DNA of 64,000 nt from Isochrysis galbana (lineage: Eukaryota; Haptophyta; Isochrysidales; Isochrysidaceae): positions 5,524,148 to 5,588,147 of the forward strand of contig CM030931.1 in assembly GCA_018136815.1 (NCBI GenBank), written 5' to 3'. The notes beneath the pieces are model-generated. The model was not told the DNA's origin, did not search any database, and saw nothing but the letters and a program-made list of their open reading frames with translations. Positions 9,795-20,299 of this stretch are shown one piece after another. The first letter of the stretch is position 1, and the number at the start of each line of letters is the position of its first letter. A program made the translations under genes and the position numbers.

Positions 9795-9996
9795 AACGCT
9801 ACCCCTTCGCCGTCTGAAGGAGCCTAGGCCCCACACATGACCATGAATGCAAGCCGGGGCGCTCAGATGACCCGCCCGCCCGCCCCCGGGCTCTGCCGGG
9901 GTCTCTGCAGGGCCTGCAGAGACATCTTCACCTGCGTCTTCACTACCTGCGTCGGCGAGCGGCATCGGCCAGCGGCTCAGTGCAGGTGCGCATCTT

Positions 9997-10228
9997 CCCA
10001 GTTGGAATTTTTATTAAATACGTATTTACCGTATTTGGTATTTGGCCAGAGGCCAAATACATTTGTATTTGGCTGTATTTGAAGCGCGTCCTGGGTTGTA
10101 GCCCTCGAATGTATTTGAAATGTATTTGGCCGGAGGCCGAATACACATGTATTTGGCTGTATTTGCAGGCCCTAGCGCCCTAGCCCTAGCGCCCTAGCAC
10201 CGTGTTTCAATAGTATTTCCCATCTAGG
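9997..10228. mobile_element. Degenerate MITE-like repeat (GTATTTGGCC family)
   Basis: AT-rich island made of GTATTTGG and CCAAATAC motifs in both directions, ending GTATTTCCCATCTAGG. Related to the MITE at 21738-21878 (same TTTACCGTATTTGG start and TTGTAG.CCTCGAATG middle). The left terminus is diverged and I find no clean target duplication. Confidence 0.6.
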
Positions 10229-10334
10229 GTGCGGCAGAGAGCCAGCGAGGCCGCCGCCATGGGAGCGGCCGTAAAGCCTCGCCGATAGTTACGCCTACCA
10301 CCTGAAATAGGCGCTTCAAGCTTCAAGCCGCCGC

Positions 10335-11629
10335 TTAACCGCTTGAGAGATAGCGGCGATAGCCGGCCTGTTCAAGAATGTTTAAAACCCAACTCCCCGT
10401 CAGAAAAGAAAATGCTGGTAAAACACTCACCCTTGCGGAGGAGGCGAGCCTGACGATGTTTTCATCAGCTTGGCCCGTTGGCTCCCTCGGTCGACGTGAT
10501 TCCCTCCTAGTCATCAAGTAATTCCAACGCTCGATCTTCCCCTCGAGGGGAGTCCCGGGGCAGAGAGGAGACCTCGAGAAGGGAGGACGTTGCTCCATCT
10601 CTTCCTCGTAGAAGGGGTTGGTGAGTATTTCCAACCACAATCTCATGCCGGGCGGGTCGGCCGCACACGCGAGTCTCTCGCGTGAGATCGAGAGGGAGGA
10701 AGGGGGGAAGGGGGGGAAGGGGGGGGGCGGGGAGCGGGCAGGCGCCGTCGCCTCGGCGTATCTCCACACGTGTTCCCGACGGGTGGGCCGTCGAGATGGG
10801 CCGAGCTCAAGGCGACCTCCCCCCCCACTCAGAAGCCGGAAGCTGATGAATTCGTCCAACTTATGAAATCTGGACGGGCGCGCCGCCCCCGCCGCCAAAA
10901 CGCCCCCGCCCAGAGGCCGGTTTTCTCGCCCAAAGACACTCTGGCCGCCGAGACCCTCTCTCCATCTCCTTTCATTCGCTTCTTGCCCCCCTCTCCTCTC
11001 CCCTTCCCTCACTCGCATCCCTTCACAGCCGATGTCAGCCGATCCACATTTCCTCCTCTCTCCGATCACACCTGAAGCTACCCCCGAGAGAGCGTTCTCG
11101 ATGTGATGGGTTTTGGCGTATCCCAAAGGCAGAGCGGAGAAGATGCGCGGAGAATCTCGTGGAGCCGCCTCCCCTGAACCTCCTCCGCCTAAACTATTGC
11201 TCTCCCCCCGCGGGACCACGCCACTCACGCGGGGAGCACCTGGCGCGATCTCCCCCGCCCGGAGCGCCGCTCTCTTTCCCCCCGGCGCGCGGCGCCCCTC
11301 TCCACCCGCTTCTCAACTCTCTCGGACTCCTCGGGGGGAAGGAGGGGAGGGGGGGGGAGGGGAGAGGGGGGGGGGGGGGGGCAAGAGGAGGCTCACGGAG
11401 AACATCGCCCAGTAGTCTCCGCCCTCCCTCCCCCCGGGGACTCGCCCTTCTCTGGCTGGCAGGCTCCCCGCCGATCGTGCCCGGACGCAGAGAGGGAGAG
11501 CGCGGCGCGCGCGGTCGGCGCGGCAGTCGTCGGAGCGCGCCAGCCTCCACCAGCCCGCCCGTGCTGCTGCGCTCCAGCGCAGCCCTCTCTCTGTCAGCCA
11601 GACCTTCGCAGAGCCAAGCTTCGCCTGCG
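10335..11629. other. GC-rich upstream region of the AP2 gene
   Basis: GC-rich with long G-runs (about 10695-10735 and 11338-11385). Open frames on both strands are low-complexity (Pro/Arg/Gly) and unlikely to be genes. The AP2 frame is open upstream to 11159 but that stretch crosses the G-run and reads as 5' UTR. Confidence 0.5.
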
Positions 11630-12574
11630 ATGTACCTGCATGGCCAGGCAACATCGTCGACCGATCAGCATCAGGCGATGGCCTATCATCCAATGATGAT
11701 GGATGGGCTCACTAGGGCCGCTCTGGAGCCCAGAAATTTGGGCGCCTGGCCTGCTGCTGTTCCCATGCATGTGGCCACTGCGCCAACCACTAAGTTCCTT
11801 CCGCCTGGTGCCTTCCCCGTCGACGTCAACATTGCCCGGTCGACCATGAGCTCCTCGGCACACAGCAGCAGCGATCCTGGCCTTTATGAGGGTCCCCGGC
11901 TCGTCTCGCCTTCCTCGTCCTCGAGCCTTGATGTCGCGTCAAAGGAGCCAGCCCGAGTGCGAAATCGCTTCATTGAAGACGACGTTGCCCTTGACGATGA
12001 GGAGCTCCTCGCACGGCGCGAAGCCGCCATTCGGCAGGCTGAGGAGGAAGGCCTCACGCTCATGCGCTCCGACAATCTTTCCGGTTACCGCTGCGTGTTC
12101 GAACCCAACAAGTGGACACAGGCCAAGGCCACTTATCGTGTGCAAGTCAAACGCGGCGGCACGAAGGTGGTTCTTGGTAGCTTTGCGACACCAGAGGAAG
12201 CGGCCCTCTGTTACGCCCGCTCCCCCGAAGGTCGTCACGCCGCAGGATCTCCAGCGTGCCGAGCATGGATGAAACGTTCCAGCTTGCCACCGATGCAGCG
12301 TCGCAGGCTGGCCTCGTCGCGTAGAGTCACACATGAGACAGCACCTCCCCCCCCACCTATGATGGCCCCACCCAATGCGACCGCCATGAACATGAGTTGC
12401 GGGCCATTCCCTGTGTCAGCAATGCCGTGCCAGACCCCTTGTGTTTCAGCACCCCCAATGCTGCCGATGAACGTCCACGCCTCATCTACTCCATGGATGC
12501 AATTTCCCGGTGTAGGCTGGGGGCAAACCCCTCACCCCAATCAACCCTTCATATACCAACCATTGCGACATTGA
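11630..12574 (+). CDS. AP2/ERF-domain DNA-binding protein
   Basis: 314 residues from the ATG at 11630. Residues about 139-202 form one AP2-like domain: EGLTLMRSDNLSGYRCV, a short loop, then YRVQVKRGGTKVVLGSFATPEEAALCYA, with the YR(C)V, G-x-F and EEAA-x-x-YA landmarks. AP2 domains bind DNA through a three-stranded sheet, so this is likely a sequence-specific transcription factor in the nucleus (inference from family). The rest is Ser/Pro/Met-rich and disordered, with an acidic stretch before the domain (about 115-140) and a basic RRRLASSRR segment after it that may be a nuclear localisation signal. The same frame is open upstream to 11159; I prefer the internal start because the upstream part spans a G-tract. 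No introns. Confidence 0.75.
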   Translation: MYLHGQATSSTDQHQAMAYHPMMMDGLTRAALEPRNLGAWPAAVPMHVATAPTTKFLPPGAFPVDVNIARSTMSSSAHSSSDPGLYEGPRLVSPSSSSSLDVASKEPARVRNRFIEDDVALDDEELLARREAAIRQAEEEGLTLMRSDNLSGYRCVFEPNKWTQAKATYRVQVKRGGTKVVLGSFATPEEAALCYARSPEGRHAAGSPACRAWMKRSSLPPMQRRRLASSRRVTHETAPPPPPMMAPPNATAMNMSCGPFPVSAMPCQTPCVSAPPMLPMNVHASSTPWMQFPGVGWGQTPHPNQPFIYQPLRH

Positions 12575-13680
12575 ACAGGGGTCTAGCTCTGATTGGCCTC
12601 TGGAAGAGATCCGGACTGCTGATCTGAAGGGATTGACCCCTTCGCACTTCGCGCCGATTGTGGCGCTGTTCAGCCAATCTTGTCGGGCCGCAACCTGATA
12701 GGAAGCCGACGCGGCAGCTCTTCGTGCTCCACGCCGGTGTAGCGCTTCCGTGTTGGAAGCCACATCCATGGTTCCAGCGCATGCCGCATGAGCGCCGCCG
12801 CTACGTTACGCCATGTGTGCTTGGGCGGAGGGGGCTCGAACATCACGGCCCTCTACGTACCCTCGATGACCTCTTTATGCCTGCCCTCGCGCACGCATTG
12901 GCTCCGGTGCGCGCACAACACCTTGTGCATCGTCTAGCGCAACGCACCCATGCCTCCTCTACTTTTGCACGTTGTGATGTACACAATGGGTATGTACTCT
13001 GACGTAGCCCGTCGTGGTTACGTCCCTTTTCATCAATCGATGTCGTCATCTTCATCGACTCTGGGTATCGTGCATCTTCTTACTATTCTGCGAGTCTGAA
13101 CGTCCCACTCCATGTGTTTGGTGAACGTGGGCTCCCTGCATGTGCCCCCCTACGTTTTCGTGACCCACCACGCCCGTACCCGACATTCATGCGAGTATTG
13201 AATTTCCTTCCAGCTCGGTTGAGTGCTTATCTTAGGTGTTACGTACAAATACGGACGACGCAATATCATAAAATATAATAAAAATATCGCTGAAGATTCT
13301 GGGCTACACACCTACTTGGGCGGTCAAACAGGAAACAGGGGCTTTTAACTACTAGTAAGGGTTGGGCTGCATTTTTTGACCGTGGCGCGATGCCCAATAA
13401 AAAACCTCCCGAGAGGGCTACCTGACGCTACGAAAATCTTCGCCAAGAAATGGTGCGATCCGCCCCCCCTCTCTCCCCCTCCGTCACGCGCACTCACGCT
13501 CTACCCGTAAAGAATTGGCGGTCGCGCCCGCGGGGGGATCGGTTCCTTTATATCTAAGCTACATTCGGCATTTGATTCCCGCCCGATGCAGCGCCGTGTC
13601 GGGCTGCCCACAGTCCGACCACCCCCTGACCCTCTGGCATCATTGCCCGCGCAGCCCACCCAGCTCCTCACAGCGCGCGC
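12575..13680. other. No gene seen
   Basis: 3' flank of the AP2 gene. Only short overlapping frames without recognisable domains. An AT-rich pocket at about 13260-13290 contains AATAAA-like hexamers. Confidence 0.4.
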
Positions 13681-13690
13681 ACGCGGCTAC

Positions 13691-15370
13691 CATGGCTACC
13701 AGAGGTCCCACCCCGACCATCCCGACCCACCCCTCGCAGGATTCGCCCTCTCTCGAACTCGGCATCGAGAACCAGGACCAGCTCACCAACGCGGCCGTCC
13801 ACGCGTGGCTGACGAGCCTCCGCGTTGAGGCTGCCTACGCGGCCCTCCTCGATCGGACAGTGCCAGATCCGGCATTGATCGATGAGGCGAGACCCGTGGG
13901 TGGCCTCAGGACGGGCCTTGTCGTGGCGCTCTACGCTGCGGCGGGCAGGAAAGGCCAAGATCCTGCCAGAGCGCCTCATAGCGCATCTTGCGGGAACCCA
14001 CTACCCAAAGCAGAAATCATTTTCTGCCGCTGGGTGCCGGGTGGTGGCCTTGGCAGGTGGCATTAGAAATACTTTATGCTGTTGATGACGCGCGACGGCG
14101 CAACGAAAGCACTCCGGGCACGCGGAGCTCGCGGAGCGAAGAAGCACACCAAGGTCTGGGCAATACTTGACGTAGAAGTCAAGTAGAGCCGTAGACCGCG
14201 GAGCCGACGCGGCGTCCGTGTCGCATCCGCGATCGACTTCCGACCGTAGGCGTCTTCGAGCCCAGTCGTTCCTGTTGCCGCGGAGTTTTACTCGTAATTT
14301 GTAGAACTCTTCATTCGTAACTCGCCCCTCGCTCCTTGCCGTTGCGCCCCTTTGTGGCCTGTCTCGCTCCTGTTTCGCTCCTTTGCACCTTGGGCCTTGC
14401 CCTGCCTTTGGTCCCTCCTTGCTGTCGTTCCCCCGCGCTCGCTCTCGCCCTCGTCGTAGGCGTTCGTCGCTGCGGACTTTTCCCCCCCGCGCGAAGCCTA
14501 CCCTCTCGCCCCTTTCGGTTTACGCACGTAGATTCCCTCCTTACTTTCTACCTACTCGTTCGCGGTAACCGCCGTTCGCCGTCGGCTCTTCCGTCGCATC
14601 GTCGCTCTCTTGTCGGCTTTCTCTTCCTTGTTTCCTTCCTTCTGTGTCTTCCCCGCCCAAGTGGAGAAAGATACGTTAGTGTGGAGGAATGTTGGGTGAA
14701 AGTCAAGTGTGCGTGTCTCGGATTGTTGTCGGACTCGTCGGATTGGTACCCTGTCGGCCTCTGTCGCCCTCGTCCCTCGCCCCAGTCGCTCCTCGCTCCC
14801 TCGTTCTCGCTCTCGCTCTCGCTCAGTCGTAACAAGCAATCTTACAACACCAACCAAATCCGCTCACTCACCCACTCACCCTCGCGATCCACTATGTCCG
14901 CTCCGTCTTCGCGCTCGCCCTCGCCACTGCCCGCCATCCATCCTCCAACCATGGAAGATGGTCTGCCCGTCCCGCCCGCCAATGGCCGAAAGGCCGTGCC
15001 TTCCGCCGCCTACCTTCCGTCCCGTTCGGTCCCTCCTGTTCCATCCGTAACCTCCAATCCGTCAGGTGAAGAATCCGAGTCGTCGCGTCCCGCGCCGGAC
15101 CCGCCACAGGAGCTCCAAAGCCCCAAATCCACAGAGTCGGGCCCGCTACCCGCTCTGCTTCCCACCGATGCCGAACCCCTCGTCCACTCGCACGCCGAGG
15201 CCGCAGCCACCGCTCCCCCGGACCCTTCCGAGCTCGGCGCCGCGCCTCCATCCTCGCCCCCGTCGCCCTCCGGTGCAGTGAGGAGCGGGCCAATGCCCGC
15301 TCCCACTGAAACCTTGCCCGCTTTGGCTTTGCCGCACTACCCGCCCCCGCCGATCCCGAAGCTGCACTAA
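13691..15370 (+). other. Open frames of possible retroelement origin
   Basis: Two frames stand out: 13691-14066 (Met-Ala-Thr-Arg start, unknown) and a Ser/Pro-rich one from the ATG at 14894 to 15370. Neither matches a family I know. Because a Ty3/gypsy pol piece overlaps the end of the second in another frame, they could be gag remnants, but this is a guess. Confidence 0.3.
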
Positions 15371-15561
15371 CCGAAGCGCAACGCGCCCTCCTAGATTCGA
15401 TTAACATTGACCCAGACGAACAGTTAACTCTTGATCAGCTCGGCCAGGTTCGTCGCTTGCTGGCCCGCCACATCGACGCCTTCGCACTCGACCCCAAGAA
15501 CCCCAAGCACACGCATGTCATGGAAGTCGAACTTCCGCTACTCCCCGGTGCCACGGCTTAT
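15331..15561 (+). pseudogene. Ty3/gypsy pol fragment (pre-RT region)
   Basis: A frame reading EAALTEAQRALLDSIN, then LGQVRRLLARHIDAFALDP and VMEVELPLLPGA, resembles the linker just before reverse transcriptase in Ty3/gypsy polyproteins (the 'L...HxDxFAxDP...H.IxL.pGA' pattern). It stops at about 15561 where unrelated T-rich DNA begins; no RT core is present. Confidence 0.6.
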
Positions 15562-15843
15562 GGCGGAAAGAGAGGTGTGATGATTTTTTTTAAAGTTCTC
15601 GTCCATCTTTGTTTTGATCCATTCCATTCGCTTGAGTACTATATCATCAGGCGCCCTTCCATTTTTAGATATGGTTGAGCACTGTGAGGTGGGTGTCTGC
15701 CTTTGCTCAAATATTAGAAGATTTTTTTTGTGCCGGAGCGGGGCCCCGCATCGCGTATTTGTATTTGGAAACGAGGGGTACCAAATGAAGGCAAACGACC
15801 TGCAAGCTTGGAGAGAATGCACCGTCTCCTCCCCTGAAGTAGT

Positions 15844-16437
15844 TCAACGAATCGCCCAAGTGGAGAGAGAATTTGCTGTGCCTACGGCGAGGTAATCGGC
15901 CGAGATGGAGTCCGTGTCGACGGTGGTCGGTTCTAAATTCCGGGACTCAGCCTGCCGGCGTCGGGCGGTCAGAGTCCGGATGACCGTAGCGACCGTGACA
16001 GCGTCCTGCTTACACTCGGAGTCGGAGCTAGGCACATCAGTGTCCGGATAGATCGAGACAGTCTCCAAGAGGTCGTCGCCGCGAGGTTGCGGTAGCGCGA
16101 CAACCCTGGAGAGTCCATCTGCGTCACAATGGTACTTGCCAGGCTTGTGGACCACGTCGAAGCGGTACTCGGACAGCTTAAGGATCCACCGCATGAGTCG
16201 AGAGGCTGGGCCGCCTCCGACGGAGTCCTTCATCGAATGAAGCCACTTAAGAGCAGAGTGGTCTATCACTAGTCACTAGAGTGAAGCGCCGGCCCCATAG
16301 GTAGGGTCGCCAGTTGCGGATGGATTCAAGTGCTGCTAAAAGCTCGACCTCGGAGACGGTCCAATTTCTTTCGGCAGGAGATAGGGTGCGGCGTGGGCGC
16401 GGTCCGGGCGGCACCGCCCTATTAGCCACGTCGTAGT
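15844..16437 (-). pseudogene. Ty3/gypsy RNase H domain, frameshifted
   Basis: Minus-strand frames give LSPAERNWTVSEVELLAALESIRNWRPYLWG-type sequence (about 16397-16300) then, in another frame, HSALKWLHSM ... SRLMRWILKLSEYRFDVVHKPG and DADGLSR, the hallmark of the RNase H domain of Ty3/gypsy elements. A 7-bp tandem duplication (TCACTAG twice, 16266-16279) shifts the frame between the halves. It points away from the pol piece at 15331-15561, so the element has been rearranged as well as mutated. Confidence 0.8.
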
Positions 16438-16439
16438 CG

Positions 16440-17380
16440 TAGGTGTAGGTACCTTGGTCGCCCTTGGTAGGTTGGTAGCAGCCTTGGTAGCCATATTTGC
16501 TACCTAGGTAGATAGTGGTAGTGGCTGAGCTCTACCTAGGTAGATAGTGGTAGGCCTTTTGGGGGGGTGGTATCTTGGTATATTGGTACCAGGCTACCTA
16601 GTTCACACCCTTACCTTGTACAGAGTATTGCTGTCCACCGCCGCAGCGGACCGCTTCCTGCCCATGGCGACAGCCTCTCGCGCCCCGCGCCGATCGAAGG
16701 GCTCTTGCAGTCTCGCGCCTACTGCCCACGTATTGTAAGTACTTAGTACTTACTCTCGCGCTTTTCGGGCGCGCCCCCCGCCTAATACCTTTTACGGTAC
16801 ACTCTCTCTATTCTATTTAGAGGTAGGTAGGAGCTTGAGCTTTGTGCTTTGTGCTAGTGCGCACAACGACACATATTGGCTCGACAACCACAACCATACA
16901 CACAACACACAAACGCGCGACTACTACGGGCCGGAGCTAAGGGCTATTATCTATACCCAATACCTAATGCCTAATATCTAGATATTAGGTATCTACTTGG
17001 CAAATCGCACTATCTCTATGTATCAAGATAGCCGAAGGGCACTATCTCTATGTATCAAGATAGCTGAAAGGCACTATCTACTTCAAACATGTTAGCTCCA
17101 AACCAAACCTATTCACAGCCTTATGAGTCCATGCATGTGCAGATGCGTTCCCAGAGTGCTGCTTGGACACCTGATGTTGTGCCATGGGAGAGTGATGAGG
17201 ATAGTGATGGGGATGGGGAGGAGCAGTGGGTTGGTGATGCGAATGTTAGTCCCAGTGGGTGGCCAGTGCTGAGCTCGTCGTTGAGAAGTTGTTGATTGAG
17301 GTGAGATGCCTCGCTCGCGCCGCGCCGCCGCGCCGGCCGCTGCTAGCCGCGCGGGCGCGCGTGTGCGGGCGCGGGCGCGC
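16440..17380. repeat. Low-complexity and short tandem repeats
   Basis: 16440-16600 is built from TTGGTAG/CCTAGGTAG words. At 17006-17078 the unit GCACTATCTCTATGTATCAAGATAGC occurs about 2.5 times in tandem. 17335-17385 is almost pure alternating GC (GCGCGCGTGTGCGGGCG), which could adopt Z-DNA. No gene seen. Confidence 0.5.
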
Positions 17381-17387
17381 GCCACCG

Positions 17388-17494
17388 TCCAAATACGGAG
17401 GGGCACATGGAGGGGGTTTCAAATACGGCAAATACGGTCTGTATTTGGCCTTCGGCCAAACACAAACACGGTGAATACGTATCTCCCAACTAGG
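17388..17494. mobile_element. MITE remnant
   Basis: CAAATACGG and GTATTTGGCC motifs and the end ACGTATCTCCCAACTAGGG match the termini of the MITEs near 10000 and 21738. The other end is lost in GC-rich DNA. Confidence 0.5.
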
Positions 17495-17827
17495 GTTTTG
17501 CTTTTGCGCTTTTGCCCTTGCCCTTGCAGCAACCTTGCAGCTATTGCTATTGAACTATCAACAGTTTACAGATTTAAGAGGGTTGTTGCTGTTGCCACAG
17601 GCTATCAACTATCAACAGTACTGTTGAGCCATCCTTCTCCCCCCGGTGCTTTTCCCTATTGTATTGTCTATTGTATTGTAGTGAGTCGTCAACGTAGGTT
17701 GACGTGTTCCTGAGGCCAGAGAGAGGCTAAAGTAGAGGAGACGAAAGGGGAGAGAAGAGGCTCTCTCGAGCGAGAGAAGAAAATGGGGGGGGGGGGGGAG
17801 GGGGGGGGGCGGGGGGGGGGGGCGCGG

Positions 17828-19171
17828 ATGGAGCGCGCGCGGGAGGTGCTTTGCCGCCGGTGGCCCGAGAGCTGCGTCTCGTTCTGGGAGGAGACAGCAT
17901 CGGAGTCTAGTGGCTCGAGCTCACTGGGTTGGTATACGCGCAGCCGCTCGCGCTACCTCCCGCTCCTCCAGGCCGAGCACCTCGTGCAGTGCGAGCGGTG
18001 CAAGCGGACAGTCGTTGCGGAAAGCTTCAGCGAGCATTCTGAACTCTGCCGTTCTCTCTCCATCAATGGGCTGTTCGAGGGGACGGGGCGGGGCAAAGGA
18101 AGCGCCGAAGATGGCACACGGGCAAGGGTGGCTGCGGGATTGGGAGGGGGAGGCTCGCAGTCGCTCAACATGGACCTGATCTGCGGAGTGAGGAGAGGGC
18201 ACAAGGTGCGAGCGTGCTGCGGTTGCGCGTGGCGGGTGTATTCACGTGTGCTTACGCCAAGCGCACGGGCTGGCCGCCGTTGCCCGGGCGGAATCGCACG
18301 ACCAATGTGCGTGGCCTCACGGCGGTTGGCCTCGTCTCTGCCCACAGGGGGGGGTATGTGAGCGGCCGCTCGGATGCAAGTATCACACGCTTGCACAAAA
18401 GCGGCAAGTGACCGGCCGCTCTCAGCCGTTTGAGCAGCTACATGCCACATTCATAAATCGAAAGCGGCCGGTACAGCAAGGCAAGCAGCCCAGTGCGAGT
18501 ACCGGGTTGAGGGCGAGTAGTGTTACCGTGCCGTTGGACGAGACGCTCCCGGAGGGGGGAGGCGTCTCGGATGAGGTGCTGCCGAAGCCCGACCCGGCTT
18601 GGGAAGCAGAGTGGCGAAAGCTTGTGAGCAGCATGCCATCGTACGAGGAGGTGAGCGGCCACTCTCCGTTGGTGTTGCGGCTTGTTGCCCGCGGCGAGCT
18701 CGCGCTATTTGTCAGTCGTGAGGTTGCGATTTGATTCATTTCGGGAGCCGTCGTGGTTGCTGTGGAGTACACGCCAGCTAGCCTTGCGTCACTCTTGACT
18801 ATGTATGCGTTACGACCTCCGCTTCCGTCCCATGCATGCTCACGTCATCCTGCCTTCATGTAATGCAGGCGGCCGCCACTTTACATGGCGATCCTACTCT
18901 CCGCGCCATGGCTTGGCCAACACCGCTGTGCGACGAGCGTCCTGTACGCAAAGCTCGGCGTCTTTGGGGTGTCCCCTTCGCTTCTCTCGCCACCACATCC
19001 ATGAGGGCGGGCATGGGTGTGTTGTCAGGCGGCAAATTATCGGCGGCGAGCACCAGGGCACCATCGCCGCTGAAGGTAAAAAAGGCGGCAAGTACCTCCT
19101 CAATCCTCGACACCGACTCCATCATGGATTCCCTAGGATTGGCTGCCCTAGCACCCCAACCAATGTCCTAA
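17828..19171 (+). CDS. ATXN7/SGF73-like SAGA subunit (SCA7 domain)
   Basis: Three exons join in frame: 17828-18205, 18348-18650, 18869-19171 (327 residues). Exon 1 has a Cys-Cys-His-Cys finger, CERCKRTVVAESFSEHSELC, at about residues 58-77. Exon 2 opens with the SCA7 domain: VCERPLGCKYHTLAQKRQV, then GRSQPFEQL. The splice joins K (AAG, 18203-18205) to the SCA7 Cys cluster, both phase 0. In yeast and animals this protein anchors the histone H2B deubiquitinase module to SAGA (established for the family; inferred here). Exon 2 also reads on to a stop at 18734 if its GTGAGC donor at 18651 is skipped; I favour splicing because exon 3 is open and in phase. The frame is open upstream to 17783 through a poly-G tract, so the ATG at 17828 right after the tract is preferred. 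Exon 3 is Ser/Ala-rich with no domain. Confidence 0.75.
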
Positions 19172-20004
19172 GCATGGCATGGATAGAATTGGCCTCGATG
19201 CTTCGGGGGCGTCTGCCAACTGTACACATCCACGGGACGCCCGCGGTCGCAGCCGTAGTATGCCGCAGGATCTAGCAACATCGTTGGCCGCACTAGCGCC
19301 GTCGCCCACGACCTAGGCATACTATGGTAGGGATCGTGCTGCAAAGTGTCAAGGGTGCTCGCAGTTGCACGCATTCACCGCACAATTTCCGCCGCAGCCG
19401 CGCCATGCTGCCACATCTACCAACCCCTCGTGCCGATGCCTAGAAGGTGGCGCACTTGCGTTGTCGAGCTTGGTCGAGTTGCACATGATTAGGGATATCA
19501 TCAACAAATTCTTGTTCACGTCATCCGCAGCTGCATGGGATGGGCTGCGTCCTGTAGGCACTCCCTCACAACACGTTCAGCAGTGAGCAGCGAGCAAACC
19601 TATGAAATATGTGGCGTCTCGCGTTCTTCCAGTATTACGTCCATCTCTCACTGCCTCAGCCTTATTGAATGACGTGCCGCTGTCGTCATCATAAAGGATT
19701 TCTTTGCTTAACCATTTTAAAGCTTTTCTCGCAACGTTATCCCCCGCGCCACTGGTGGGTGGTGGGGCGGGCGCGCGCAACCTTTCTTGCCTCCGCCCAC
19801 ACATGAATTATGAAGTGGTACCACCCGCTCAGCCGGTGTACATAGAGTAGTCGAGAAAGCCCTGCTGCACCGGCGTCCTGTCGGTTGCGCAAACGCGTAG
19901 TCTTAGGTCGTTTGCGCCTAGATCTAGTAGCTAGTAGATCCTCCATTTGGTACTACCTTCACCTCCCTTTCCACTAGGCGTGGAACTATATATCCAGATA
20001 TCTA
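19172..20004. other. No gene seen
   Basis: 3' flank of the SAGA gene, mixed composition, no long frame with recognisable sequence and no repeat family identified. Confidence 0.4.
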
Positions 20005-20287
20005 AGAAACTTTATAATATACTTACCGCAAATGCGGCCGTGGACACACTACTTACATATAGCATACTTTCTACGCACCCCCGCTCCCCACTTCCCCGGC
20101 CCTTCCCCCCCCCCCCCTCCCCGCCATCAAGCGGCTCCCCCCGTGCACTACTAAGGGGATTGGGGTGAAGGGCTTAGATATGGTCCGGTGGTCCGCCCCC
20201 CCCCCGCCCCCCCCCCCCCCCCGGTGATCCGTCCCCCCTTCCTCCTATGCCTACCAGGCTGGCGGCGGCCTCAGTCCTCAGTCCCGA
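20005..20287 (+). repeat. Family A repeat, 5' part only
   Basis: Matches the first about 280 bp of family A (GCGGCCGTGGAC, CCCCGTGCACTACTA.GGGGAT, TTAGATATGGTC, then CCTCAGTCCCGACTT), with expanded C-runs. The 3' part is missing; hAT transposase sequence follows at once. Confidence 0.7.
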
Positions 20288-20299
20288 CTTATGCTGGGC

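Noticed and set aside
10168-10199. CCCTAGCG repeated about four times, telomere-like
   Set aside because: Too short, irregular, and inside a MITE-like repeat; not a telomeric array.
18651-18734. Exon 2 readthrough ending VSREVAI as the only C-terminus of the SAGA gene
   Set aside because: A strong GTGAGC donor and an in-phase downstream exon favour splicing, though a minor isoform is possible.
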